Assembly: GCA_026168455.1 (NCBI GenBank)
Contig: CM047427.1
Location: 41,264,846-41,328,845, forward strand
Reading direction: 5' to 3'
Source: Theocolax elegans
Lineage: Eukaryota > Arthropoda > Insecta > Hymenoptera > Cerocephalidae
Length of the DNA: 64,000 bases
Position numbers and translations under genes: made by a program. Positions 38,656-50,129 of this stretch are shown piece by piece (positions within the stretch are counted from its first letter, which is position 1; each line of letters opens with the position of its first letter). The notes beneath the pieces were generated by a model. That model ran no database searches, was not told the origin of the DNA, and saw nothing but the letters and a program-made list of their open reading frames with translations.

Positions 38656-38894
38656 ATTGAATTGAATCATAATTAAGTAAATTTAAAGCCATTCATTTAT
38701 TACATGTTATATATATCGAATAAAGTTTATTTATATTAAAATAAAAATTCATCTGAAATGTAAAATTTTTTAAAATTGATTAAAATCCATTCTTGTTTAA
38801 TTGTTGAAATTTCTAAGTTCATTGAATCTATTAAAAATTATTAAAATCAATTTGTTTTCAATAAATTTTAATCACTTTGAATTAATCATTTTCA

Positions 38895-39500
38895 GCATGG
38901 TTATGCATTACATTCCAATGATCAACAAAGAAAATATGGTCAATTCTATATCATAGATAATAAAGAAACAAGCCAAACAAGAATGGGAAAGTAATAAAAA
39001 ATCTACTATTCTAGAGTTAAAAAAATTATATAATATTTCAAGAAAAATGTATCCTTACGCTCATGCTTACAAAATTATGCATAAGGTCGAAAATAAAGAA
39101 AATCTTCGATGTCAGAAAAAAGGCATTGTACCGAAGAATGTAAAAATGTTCATAAAAAAAATTAGTTATCAAAAAATCATGGTTATAACATTTAGACATC
39201 CAATGAAGTGGCTGTTGTTCTTTTCTAAATATGGAAAGTGATGACAATAATAATATATCAATGTTGGTGCTTCATTCTTATAAATTAAGCATCAAAGATG
39301 ATTTTAGTTTATATTTAAATTTAAGAAAATTAATACAACAGTGTATAGTTGACCCATGGATAAAAATAGAAAGTTCAAAATTATATTTTTTGAGAAAAAA
39401 TCAAGTTAAATTAAGATCTGAAATGTATACAGGTCTTATGAACTATTTTTCAAAAAAGGGAAACGATGATAATATAACTAAAATCGGAAAAATGATGATT
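38895..39500 (+). pseudogene. Helitron N-terminal domain remnant
   Basis: The plus strand carries blocks typical of the domain before the Helitron Rep nuclease: HGYALHSNDQQRKYGQFYII near 38,900-38,955, then a YNI..SNEVAVV-type block near 39,185-39,220 in another frame, then a frame at 39,231-39,500. That last frame reads LRKLIQQCIVDPWIKIESSK and RSEMYTGLMNYFSKKG and ends in IGKMMIL. Stops and frame changes interrupt it. The short dispersed repeat (copy E) is inserted exactly after the last block. Confidence 0.7.
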
Positions 39501-39779
39501 TTAGATGGTGGGAGAGATTATCGTTCGTTCAGAATCTGTTAATAAAAAGAAGGCTTTATTGATCTCTACGAACATAGTTTTTGCTTATGCCGACGTTTCG
39601 GACGCTTTTTACCGTCCCTTTTCAAGGCAACAAAAAAAACCGTAGAGATACGAATCACATTCTGGAGTCAACAATCTCCAATCGCACAAAACACAAACAC
39701 ACTCGCAAAAACCTCCACTCAACGTGTTTACGAGGATCTCCCCGAAGGGAGTCCTTTACAATAGATCCTTTTCCTTCAA
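39500..39779 (-). repeat. Short dispersed repeat (copy E)
   Basis: Nearly full-length minus-strand copy, closest to copy A. GGACG-GTAAAAAG-CGTCC-GAAAC is preserved near 39,592-39,620. It is joined head to head with copy F, giving a palindromic junction (CTATTGTAAAGGACTC and its complement) at about 39,740-39,800. Confidence 0.75.
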
Positions 39780-39955
39780 ATTCTATTGTAAAGGACTCGT
39801 TTCGGAAAGGTCCTCGTAAACACGTTCAATGGAGGTTTTTGCGAGTGTGTGGGTGTTTTATGCGATTGGAGATTGTCGACTCCAGAATGTGATTAGTATC
39901 TCTACGGCTTTTTTTTGTTGCCTTGAAAAGGGACGATAAAAAACGCCTGATAAAA
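39780..39955 (+). repeat. Short dispersed repeat (copy F, truncated)
   Basis: Plus-strand copy that stops inside the hammerhead-like stem (GGGACGATAAAAAACGCC), where Helitron-like sequence resumes. Confidence 0.72.
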
Positions 39956-40245
39956 ATCGACCAGATACTGTAGTGAAAATATTTCATAAAAAACTGAAAA
40001 AAATTAAAAGAAGAAATTTTACAAAAATATATTTTTGGCAAATGTTTAGCATACACTTATACATATTCTAATTTTTTTGAATAAAGAAGATAAATTATCT
40101 AATGTCGATAAAATTGATGAAATCTATAGTGCATCAATTCTTGACAATTTACAGTATCCTCAATTATAAGAATTATTTAAAAAATTTATGATTCACGGCC
40201 CTTATGGAATACAAAATATAAATCCATCATTAGTAAATAGTCGAT
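39950..40245 (+). pseudogene. Helitron Rep-domain remnant
   Basis: After the inserted repeats the plus strand reads RPDTVVKIFHKKLK, then decayed sequence, then KIDEIYSASILDNLQYP and LFKKFMIHGPYGIQN. These match the order around the Helitron Rep (HUH) nuclease. The HUH histidines and the ~60 residues normally lying between the N-domain and this block are missing. Non-functional. Confidence 0.65.
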
Positions 40246-40489
40246 TGTTGAGGATCAATAATAAATAAATTCAATTTATTTATTTAAGTGCACAACGTTT
40301 TATCTGCCAGGTTTGCAGACCTCTTCTGGTGCTGAATTTATTGAACAAAATTATAAATGTTTATATCAAATTTTATAATAATTACGAACTAAAAATTAAA
40401 TTTTACCTCAATATTGAAAATAATCTAACATTATTATTGAATATAATGCAACATTATATTCAATATTGCAGTAAAATTTAATATTTAAT

Positions 40490-41105
40490 TCACAATTTAT
40501 TTAAAATTAATACAAAAATTTATTTATTTAAGAAGAAAGTTTCATTACTTTAAAAGTACAAAATATTAATGACATAGAACTTTTGGCGATGATCCTTCGT
40601 TATTAAATAAATTAATTTTAGGAGGTAAAGTTCAATTTAGATCCGTTTAAAATAATCCAAAATTTTAGTAAGTTGTTACTAAAAACTGCAATTTAGTAAA
40701 TATAAGCACTTTACTATTTATGGTAAGTTAATTTTTCATTATCATTTATAATTATTAAAATATAAATTTAAGCTTTATAAGAATTCATATAGTTTAAAAT
40801 TTGCAGTAAACATTTAATATGTCTCTATTTTTTTTATTATTTTTATTCTGATTTCATTACACTAAATTTTGGTAAAAACTTTTATTTATAAATTATAATC
40901 GTATTTAAAATAAAATTAAATTTTTGGTGTAAAACCCAATGCACTATAACAGTAGCTCCAAGGTGTTGTATGAATCTGTTTGACTTCTAAAATGTCCATG
41001 GTAGTGAAAAAATAATACAATTTAAAACATTATTTTAAATAAATTAATTACGAAAAACCTTTTTCAAAATTAAAAATAGGGGGTTGGCGCGTGAAGCCCC
41101 CCTAG
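40490..41105 (+). mobile_element. Non-autonomous Helitron-like element, single-unit form
   Basis: It shares its left part (AAGAAGAAAGTTT ... ACTTTTGGCGATGATC), one ~391-bp-type unit and its right end with the element at 43,415-47,319. It ends GGGGGTTGGCGCGTGAAGCC, CCCC and CTAG at 41,102-41,105, followed by T. CTAG after a GC-rich hairpin is the classical Helitron 3' end. Compared with the longer element, this terminus has lost ~18 nt between two GCGAAG words. It encodes nothing. Confidence 0.75.
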
Positions 41106-41147
41106 TATGTACAAATATCTATATATCGCGCCTTATAATATATATGG

Positions 41148-41893
41148 GTAGTTCCCTGTGAAATCAAAGATGAAAAAAATTAATATTGCTAGAACTGTGG
41201 GAATATGTTTTAGAGGTATCCAGTAGTCCTCCTGAATTTTTTAGATTTTTTCGAGGCCATTATTTTAAGTTATAGAGAGTCAAAATTGACATTATAGCAC
41301 TCCTTTGCATTCTATGACAATTTACATTAATTTGTAGCACCTAGGGGATGTATTTATCACTAAAAACATGAATATGACTTTCTTTGTAAAATTTTCTGAA
41401 TTTTTCATTAAAAATACGTCTAAAGTCATGAATGTACGCTGTCACACTCTTGTAAGCCAGTTAAACCATAAATAGTGAAAATCATCAATTCTGCTCCGAA
41501 CTCTGGAAATCTACTGCTATCTAAAAGATGTCTTTTTATAGTCAGAAACTGCCTATAAATTTCCAGAGTGAGTCTAAATCATTAAGATCAGTTATGGTCA
41601 AAATATCTGGGAAAAGTGCACGAAATATTAATAGAAATGTAAATTTGTTGCCTTATAACGATGAATCTATTAGCATGATCATTGCAAAAAAATTTATGCA
41701 CTTACCTTGGAGTGGTAGAAAAGTATCTCCACTTGTGTCAGTATCCATATAATCCCCTGTAAGATGCTAATTATACAAATATTATTATACAATTATAAAA
41801 AATTAATTTTTAAATTTTTATAATGTTGGATTTTCAATTTATCAACCACTTCAAGAGTTATGATACTAATCTGAAGGATTACTATAAAAGTAT
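41148..41893 (-). repeat. Left arm of ~740-bp inverted repeat
   Basis: Reverse complement of 47,343-48,080, with many scattered differences. Read on the minus strand it contains an exon-like segment: acceptor-type AG, ATGGATACTGACACAAGTGG and donor GGTAAGTGC (about 41,698-41,760). Confidence 0.85.
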
Positions 41894-42087
41894 CAACATT
41901 AGTATTATTATTATTATTATACAGCAATACATTGTTTGAATTTCACAAACTTGTCACTGCCAATTAATCATATTAATCATTATAATCTCAGAACTGATTT
42001 GTTGATATATTTTTTGTATTAAATACGTATTTTCAGTTATTGTAATAATAACGTTAATATATATCTCTCTATAATATATAAATATTT

Positions 42088-42116
<29 letters not shown>
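42088..42116. repeat. (CCG)n microsatellite
   Basis: Nine or ten CCG triplets in otherwise AT-rich DNA. Confidence 0.95.
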
Positions 42117-42118
<2 letters not shown>

Positions 42119-42137
42119 TCTAAGAATTCAGAATTCA

Positions 42138-42425
42138 ACATATATATATATATGTTTTATATATATATGTCATATATATGTTATATATATATGTTATATA
42201 TATATGTTATATATATGTTATATATATGTGTCATATATATATGTTATATATATATATGTTATATATATATGTCATATATATGTTATATATATATGTCATA
42301 TATATATATGTGTGTGTGTGTGTGTATGTATGTGTGTGTCTGTGTTTGTGTGTGTGCGTGCGTGTGTGTGCTTGCGTGTGCGTGTGCGTGTGCGTGCGTG
42401 AGTGTGTGTGTGAGTGTGTGTGTGT
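42138..42425. repeat. TATATG and (TG)n microsatellite
   Basis: A TATATG/TATATATG-type run (42,138-42,308) passes into TG/CG dinucleotides (42,309-42,425). Frames across it translate as Tyr-Ile and Cys-Val repeats and are not genes. Confidence 0.95.
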
Positions 42426-42499
42426 GAACATACACTTTTCCAAATATCCATATGTGATATATAGAATGGGTTAAAAATTAAATACATTAATTATTGCAT

Positions 42500-42742
42500 T
42501 TTTAAGATAATTCATAACTTTTTACAGAACTGAAGGCCATAAAAATGCTACAGACTATTTGAAACGTATTGCTCCAAGCTTTCTTTCAAACTTTTGGATA
42601 AAAAATCAATTGTAGCGCATTTACACTTTTTTTAAGTTGAATATTGGCATGTATTTTATATAACATTTACATTGAAATTAGAAATTCTAACCCAGAAGTG
42701 TGTGTGTGTGTGTGTATGTGTGTGCGTATGTGTGTGTACGTG
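42500..42742. repeat. Half-copy of the 48.6-kb palindrome plus (TG)n
   Basis: AATTCATAACTTTTTACAGA ... TAGAAATTCTAACCCAGAAG matches the right arm of the palindrome at about 48,647-48,835. It ends directly in a (TG)n run (42,699-42,742). Confidence 0.7.
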
Positions 42743-43414
42743 TTATTTGTTTTTTCAAGAATAGATTTTCCGTGCGCAAAAAAAAGTTGTGAATATAACT
42801 TGAAAGAATGTGTATTAGTTTACTTATTCCTGATAAAACTCATAAAATAAAAACGGACCTAAAATTTAATGTAATGTTTTAAAAAATATGCACAATTTTA
42901 CGAAGATAAAATAAATATTAATCAAGTATAACATACACTTTTTCAAATAGCTATATGTGAAATATACAATAAATTAAAAATTAATACATTAATTATTGCA
43001 TTTTTAAGATAATTCTATTATACACAGTAATGGCAAAAGAAAATTCAAATTTTAACAGAGGCAATATAAAATACGAATTACATTTGAATAGATTTTCAAA
43101 AACTATTAATTTAGGAGCATTTAATTTAAATATTTTTTAAATTAATATTTCAAAATTGTATGGATATATAAGTGTGTAGATAATTTATATTTATATAACA
43201 CAATATTTTAAATAAACAAGTATGTATTTATTAGAAATAGAAGGATATTTAAGAAATGAATTTGTTTATAATAATCAAAATAAATATTTGGGCTCTGCAT
43301 AGTAAAAATAAATTGGATATAATTATGGATTAAAACGCAAATTTTGAAAGAGAGTGCAAATGACGAATCACGGGATAAATGGAAGAAACAGGTTTTTATT
43401 TATATAGCGCTAAA
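42743..43414. other. AT-rich DNA, no gene seen
   Basis: It contains a second copy (42,929-43,015) of the ACATACACTTTTNCAAATA block that also stands at 42,426. Nothing else is recognised. Confidence 0.35.
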
Positions 43415-46400
43415 ATTTTATAAATAATTCTTTAAAAATAATACAAAAATTAATTTAATTAAGAAGAAAGTTTGATTACTATTAAAGTACAAAATATTAA
43501 TTACATAGAACTTTTGGCGATGATCGTTCGTCATTAAATAAATTAATTTTAGAAGGTGAATTTCTATTTATAACGGTTTAAAATAATCCAAAATTTTAAT
43601 AAGTTGTTAACTAAAATACTACAATTTAGTAAGTATATGTACTTTACTATTTTTGGTAAGTTAATTTTTCATTAACATTTATAATTATTAAAATATAAAT
43701 TTAAGTTTTATAAGAATTCATATAGTTTAAAATTTACAGTTAACATTTAATATGTCTTTATTTTTTTTTATTATTTTTATTCTGATTTCATTACACTAAA
43801 TTTTGGTAAACTTTTATTTATAAATTATAATAACTATAGCAATACCTCCAAGGTGTTGTGTGAATCTGTTTAATTTTTAAGGTGTCCATGGTAGTGAAAA
43901 AATAATACAATTTAAAACATTATTTTAAATAAATTAATTTTAGAAGGTGAATTTCTATTTATAACGGTTTAAAATAATCCAAAATTTTAATAAGTTGTTA
44001 ACTAAAATACTACAATTTAGTAAGTATATGTACTTTACTATTTTTGGTAAGTTAATTTTTCATTAACATTTATAATTATTAAAATATAAATTTAAGTTTT
44101 ATAAGAATTCATATAGTTTAAAATTTACAGTTAACATTTAATATGTCTTTATTTTTTTTTATTATTTTTATTCTGATTTCATTACACTAAATTTTGGTAA
44201 ACTTTTATTTATAAATTATAATAACTATAGCAATACCTCCAAGGTGTTGTGTGAATCTGTTTAATTTTTAAGGTGTCCATGGTAGTGAAAAAATAATACA
44301 ATTTAAAACATTATTTTAAATAAATTAATTTTAGAAGGTGAATTTCTATTTATAACGGTTTAAAATAATCCAAAATTTTAATAAGTTGTTAACTAAAATA
44401 CTACAATTTAGTAAGTATATGTACTTTACTATTTTTGGTAAGTTAATTTTTCATTAACATTTATAATTATTAAAATATAAATTTAAGTTTTATAAGAATT
44501 CATATAGTTTAAAATTTACAGTTAACATTTAATATGTCTTTATTTTTTTTTATTATTTTTATTCTGATTTCATTACACTAAATTTTGGTAAACTTTTATT
44601 TATAAATTATAATAACTATAGCAATACCTCCAAGGTGTTGTGTGAATCTGTTTAATTTTTAAGGTGTCCATGGTAGTGAAAAAATAATACAATTTAAAAC
44701 ATTATTTTAAATAAATTAATTTTAGAAGGTGAATTTCTATTTATAACGGTTTAAAATAATCCAAAATTTTAATAAGTTGTTAACTAAAATACTACAATTT
44801 AGTAAGTATATGTACTTTACTATTTTTGGTAAGTTAATTTTTCATTAACATTTATAATTATTAAAATATAAATTTAAGTTTTATAAGAATTCATATAGTT
44901 TAAAATTTACAGTTAACATTTAATATGTCTTTATTTTTTTTTATTATTTTTATTCTGATTTCATTACACTAAATTTTGGTAAACTTTTATTTATAAATTA
45001 TAATAACTATAGCAATACCTCCAAGGTGTTGTGTGAATCTGTTTAATTTTTAAGGTGTCCATGGTAGTGAAAAAATAATACAATTTAAAACATTATTTTA
45101 AATAAATTAATTTTAGAAGGTGAATTTCTATTTATAACGGTTTAAAATAATCCAAAATTTTAATAAGTTGTTAACTAAAATACTACAATTTAGTAAGTAT
45201 ATGTACTTTACTATTTTTGGTAAGTTAATTTTTCATTAACATTTATAATTATTAAAATATAAATTTAAGTTTTATAAGAATTCATATAGTTTAAAATTTA
45301 CAGTTAACATTTAATATGTCTTTATTTTTTTTTATTATTTTTATTCTGATTTCATTACACTAAATTTTGGTAAACTTTTATTTATAAATTATAATAACTA
45401 TAGCAATACCTCCAAGGTGTTGTGTGAATCTGTTTAATTTTTAAGGTGTCCATGGTAGTGAAAAAATAATACAATTTAAAACATTATTTTAAATAAATTA
45501 ATTTTAGAAGGTGAATTTCTATTTATAACGGTTTAAAATAATCCAAAATTTTAATAAGTTGTTAACTAAAATACTACAATTTAGTAAGTATATGTACTTT
45601 ACTATTTTTGGTAAGTTAATTTTTCATTAACATTTATAATTATTAAAATATAAATTTAAGTTTTATAAGAATTCATATAGTTTAAAATTTACAGTTAACA
45701 TTTAATATGTCTTTATTTTTTTTTATTATTTTTATTCTGATTTCATTACACTAAATTTTGGTAAACTTTTATTTATAAATTATAATAACTATAGCAATAC
45801 CTCCAAGGTGTTGTGTGAATCTGTTTAATTTTTAAGGTGTCCATGGTAGTGAAAAAATAATACAATTTAAAACATTATTTTAAATAAATTAATTTTAGAA
45901 GGTGAATTTCTATTTATAACGGTTTAAAATAATCCAAAATTTTAATAAGTTGTTAACTAAAATACTACAATTTAGTAAGTATATGTACTTTACTATTTTT
46001 GGTAAGTTAATTTTTCATTAACATTTATAATTATTAAAATATAAATTTAAGTTTTATAAGAATTCATATAGTTTAAAATTTACAGTTAACATTTAATATG
46101 TCTTTATTTTTTTTTATTATTTTTATTCTGATTTCATTACACTAAATTTTGGTAAACTTTTATTTATAAATTATAATAACTATAGCAATACCTCCAAGGT
46201 GTTGTGTGAATCTGTTTAATTTTTAAGGTGTCCATGGTAGTGAAAAAATAATACAATTTAAAACATTATTTTAAATAAATTAATTTTAGAAGGTGAATTT
46301 CTATTTATAACGGTTTAAAATAATCCAAAATTTTAATAAGTTGTTAACTAAAATACTACAATTTAGTAAGTATATGTACTTTACTATTTTTGGTAAGTTA

Positions 46401-47319
46401 ATTTTTCATTAACATTTATAATTATTAAAATATAAATTTAAGTTTTATAAGAATTCATATAGTTTAAAATTTACAGTTAACATTTAATATGTCTTTATTT
46501 TTTTTTATTATTTTTATTCTGATTTCATTACACTAAATTTTGGTAAACTTTTATTTATAAATTATAATAACTATAGCAATACCTCCAAGGTGTTGTGTGA
46601 ATCTGTTTAATTTTTAAGGTGTCCATGGTAGTGAAAAAATAATACAATTTAAAACATTATTTTAAATAAATTAATTTTAGAAGGTGAATTTCTATTTATA
46701 ACGGTTTAAAATAATCCAAAATTTTAATAAGTTGTTAACTAAAATACTACAATTTAGTAAGTATATGTACTTTACTATTTTTGGTAAGTTAATTTTTCAT
46801 TAACATTTATAATTATTAAAATATAAATTTAAGTTTTATAAGAATTCATATAGTTTAAAATTTACAGTTAACATTTAATATGTCTTTATTTTTTTTTATT
46901 ATTTTTATTCTGATTTCATTACACTAAATTTTGGTAAACTTTTATTTATAAATTATAATAACTATAGCAATACCTCCAAGGTGTTGTGTGAATCTGTTTA
47001 ATTTTTAAGGTGTCCATGGTAGTGAAAAAATAATACAATTTAAAACATTATTTTAAATAAATTAATTTTAGAAGGTGAATTTCTATTTATAACGGTTTAA
47101 AATAATCCAAAATTTTAATAAGTTGTTTTATAAATTATAATAACTATAGCAATACCTCCAAGGTGTTGTGTGAAGCGGTTTAATTTGTAAGGTGTCCATG
47201 GTAGTGAAAAAATAATACAATTAAAACATTATTTTAAATAAATGAATTACGAAAACCTTTTTCGAAATTAAAATAGGGGTTGGCGCGCGAAGCGCGCAAG
47301 GGGGGCGAAGCCCCCCTAG
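43415..47319 (+). mobile_element. Non-autonomous Helitron-like element with 391-bp internal array
   Basis: A left unique part (43,415-43,550) is followed by the tandem array, a decayed last unit (to about 47,250) and a GC-rich terminus. The terminus holds two consecutive hairpins with GAA loops, GCGCGC-GAA-GCGCGC (about 47,283-47,297) and GGGGGGC-GAA-GCCCCCC (about 47,299-47,315), then CTAG at 47,316-47,319 and T. This matches the Helitron 3' rule (hairpin then CTRR, inserted before T). No coding capacity, so transposition would need a helper. It lies between the two ~740-bp inverted arms. Internal tandem repeats are known in Helentron/DINE-1-type elements, and this may be a relative. Confidence 0.8.
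43551..47069. repeat. Tandem array, nine 391-bp units
   Basis: The word AGAAGGTGAATTTCTATTTA recurs at 43,551, 43,942, 44,333, 44,724, 45,115, 45,506, 45,897, 46,288, 46,679 and 47,070: a constant 391-bp step, nine full units. Reading them side by side I see no differences. The single related unit at 40.6 kb differs at many positions, so the array arose after the two elements diverged or was homogenised. A tenth, partly deleted unit follows. Confidence 0.96.
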
Positions 47320-47342
47320 TATATATATATATATATATATAT

Positions 47343-48080
47343 ATAGTAATCCTTCAGCTTAATATCATAATTCTTAAAGTGTTTGTAAAATTGAAAATCC
47401 AGCATTATAAATGTTTAAAAATTAATTTTTTATAATTGTATAATAATATTTCTATTTTTCGCAGCTTACAGGGGATAAGATGGATACTGAAACAAGTGCA
47501 GATACTTTTCTACCACTCCACGGTAAGTGCATAAATTTTTTTGCAATGATCATGCTAATAGATTCATCGTTATAAGACAACAAATATACATTTCTACTAA
47601 TATTTCGGGCACTTTTCCCAGATATCTGGACTATAAGTCATCTTAATGATTTAGACCTACTCTGGAAATTTATAGACAGTTTCTGACTATAAAAAGACAT
47701 CTTTTAGACAGTATTAGGTTACCAGAGTCCGGAGCAGAATTGCTGATTTTCACTATTTAAGGTTTAACTGGCTTACAGCAGTGTGATAGTGTACATTTAT
47801 GACTTACAAAGTATTTTTAATGAAAAATTCAGAAAATTTTACAAAGAAAGTCATATTTATGTTTTTATTGATAAATGCATCCCCTGGGTGCTACAAATTG
47901 ATGAAAATGGTCATAGAATGCAAAGAAGTGCTACAATGTCCATTTTGACTCTCTGCAACTTAAAATAATGGCCACAAAAATTCTGATAAAATTCAGGAGA
48001 ACTACTGGATACCTCTAAAACATATTCCCACAGTTATAGCAATATTAATTTTTTTCATCTTCGATTTCACAGAGAACCAC
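47343..48080 (+). repeat. Right arm of ~740-bp inverted repeat
   Basis: Complement of 41,148-41,893. It carries the better exon-like segment: TTTTTCGCAG, CTTACAGGGGATAAG, ATGGATACTGAAACAAGTGC (from 47,480), then CTCCACG and GTAAGTGC at about 47,522. The short open frame (MDTETSADTFLPLH) keeps its frame in both arms, with only substitutions. Function unknown. Confidence 0.85.
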
Positions 48081-48189
48081 GAATATATATATATATATAT
48101 ATGGAGTATTACACACGATGTGGTCCAATCAAAACTTTAATATGCACCAATTTTTGGGTACACATTGCAAATATTTCTTAGAATACAGC

Positions 48190-49010
48190 AAAAATTTTTT
48201 AGATACTGGAATTTAGTTGCTCATATAGTTATTCTAACCTCAAAAAGTGAATTTTTCCAAGTTTTTTTCAACACCAGCTGGGTTTACCGCTATTTAACTC
48301 AAAGTCTATCAACTTTTACTATAGAACATTATATGTAACATTCGTTGCTAATTGTGTCTAGAACTTATTCTTCTGGATTAGAATTTCTAATTTCAAGGTG
48401 AATGTTATATAAACTACATGTCAATATTCACCTTAAAAAAAGTGCAAGTGCGCCTCAATTGATTTTTTTATGCAAAAGTCTAAAAGAAAGCTTGGAGCAA
48501 TACCTTTCAAATGGTCTGTAGCATTTTTATGGCCTTCAATTCTGTAAAAAGTTATGATAATTTGAAGAAAGACAAAAAATTCACAAAAATTAACATGGTA
48601 CTTCCCATTTAAATTTTTAGAAAAATTTCGTGTTGCTTTAAATTATCATAACTTTTTACGGAATTGAGGGCCATAAAAATGCTACAGACCATTTGAAAGG
48701 TATTGCTCCAAGCTATCTTTTAGATTTTGGATAAAAAAATTAATTGTGGGGCACTTAGACTTTTTTTAAGTTGAATATTGACGTATAGTTTATGTAACAT
48801 TGACCTTGAGATTAGAAATTCTAAACCAGAAGGATAAATTCTAGACATAATTAGCAACGAATGTTACATATAATGTTCTATAGTAAAAGTTCATATATTT
48901 TGATTTAAATAGTGGTAAACCCAGCTGGTGTTGAAAAAACATGGAAAAATCAACTTTTAGAGGTTAGAATAATTTTTGAGCAAATAAATTCCAGTACCTA
49001 AAAATTCTTT
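48190..49010. repeat. ~820-bp palindrome (foldback element)
   Basis: Left arm 48,190-48,565 and right arm 48,645-49,010 are reverse complements around a centre near 48,600. Paired words include AGATACTGGAATTTAGTTGC with its diverged complement near 48,985, TGTAACATTCGTTGCTAATT, and AGCTTGGAGCAATACCTTTC. No coding capacity. TA-rich runs flank both sides (48,090-48,111 and 49,018-49,033). Confidence 0.82.
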
Positions 49011-49239
49011 TCTATATAATATATATATATATAAATATCGTGCCTTATAATATCTTTGATTGTATTTATCAAAATACTGCTATAGCAGTGATCTAAGTTC
49101 ATTTTATACGCATTAATAAATTTTATTTAAGTTTGTAATATATTTCTTTTAATTTCATTTAATCAATATTTCAGACTTCCCAGTGACTCCAGTATAGTAG
49201 ATATACATTATTTAAACATGATGAAATTTACTACAACTC

Positions 49240-49840
49240 CAGTCATTGGGAATAAATAGTAGAATCTTATATTTTTCTTTCTTTAAAGGACAATTTCTAC
49301 TTTTTACCCTAGTGTAAACAGTAATTTTTGTAATATAAACTATCGGTTCCTTCATTAATGAAACAAAAAGCAAAATAACTTACGAGAAAACATTGTTAGA
49401 AACCAAGCAACAGCAAAAAAATTGTGGTACAAAATTTATAGATTTCAAGTGGTTTGCTAACTATGTATATAGAAATGCAATAATCTGTGAAAACTTTCCT
49501 AAATATTCTTAAATACAGCTGAATTTTCTTTCAAAAAGAATTTATGTGAATATTTCGGTATAAAAGCTGAAAAGCATGCCTATGCTATAAAAGTAAATAA
49601 TAAAAGTAAATAATTATCAAAAACACCTTCCAAGAAGGTGTCAAAACCCGCAAGTATTGGGTTATTCTAATCAAACTTTGAAAATTGTTATCTGATAAAT
49701 AAATAATTTGAATTCTAACTCCCTAATTTTATTTATTTCTTTTAATTTTAATTCAACATTTTTTTTAAATATTATAAAAATTTCATACCAAAAATCTGCA
49801 ATTGGAAGAACTAAATTCAAACTGAAATCGAAAAGTATTT
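49240..49840 (+). repeat. Left arm of a second, far-spaced inverted repeat
   Basis: Reverse complement of about 62,820-63,460 (diverged): shared words include CTTTAAAGGACAATTT, AAACTTTCCTAAATATTC, CACCTTCCAAGAAGGTGTCA and TAAATAAATAATTTGAATTC. Arms are ~600 bp and lie 13 kb apart. The CACCTTC-CAA-GAAGGTG hairpin recurs at 49,846 (diverged). Confidence 0.75.
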
Positions 49841-49919
49841 TGAAAAACACTTTCCAAGAAGGTGTCAAAACCTGCAAGTATTGTATTATTCTATTTAAAC
49901 TTTGAAAATTGTTATCTGA

Positions 49920-50129
49920 AGCCTGCGATGGCTCGGTCGGTAGGGCGTCGTGTTCGTAATCTGGAGGTCCCAGGTTCGATTTCCGACCCCGGCCGATTGA
50001 TACAAGCACCACTGGCAAATGTATTTTCACCAAGTGCTTTCTTCACCAAGACATTGTATGACCTCCGTCGCTGATTAGCACCGATTTGGGAGCATAAAAA
50101 GAGCGACGTTAAAATAATAATAATAAAAA
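49920..50129 (+). mobile_element. tRNA-derived SINE with target-site duplication
   Basis: It starts GCCTGCGATGGCTCGGTCGG and has a pol III A-box-like TGGCTCGGTCGGTAGGGC and a B-box GGTTCGATTTC at ~50 bp. The tRNA-like part has an anticodon loop TTCGTAA. A ~130-bp unrelated body and an (ATA)n/A-rich tail follow. The 14-bp word AAATTGTTATCTGA stands both immediately before (ends 49,919) and immediately after (ends 50,144), which is the target duplication made by LINE-driven insertion. It is inside the repeat arm described at 49,240. Confidence 0.88.

Noticed and set aside
42116..42487. Open frames across TATATG and TG runs
   Set aside because: Translations are pure Tyr-Ile, Cys-Val or His-Thr repeats from microsatellite DNA.
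43551..47069. rDNA spacer or host tandem gene array
   Set aside because: No rRNA sequence or open frame, and the array lies inside a Helitron-like element.
49625..49645. Heat-shock element in CACCTTCCAAGAAGGTG
   Set aside because: TTC and GAA are separated by three bases rather than two. It is better explained as a hairpin of the repeat arm.
49920..49995. Functional tRNA gene
   Set aside because: The tRNA-like part has mispaired arms, is fused to a ~130-bp body with an A-rich tail and has target duplications, so it is a SINE.
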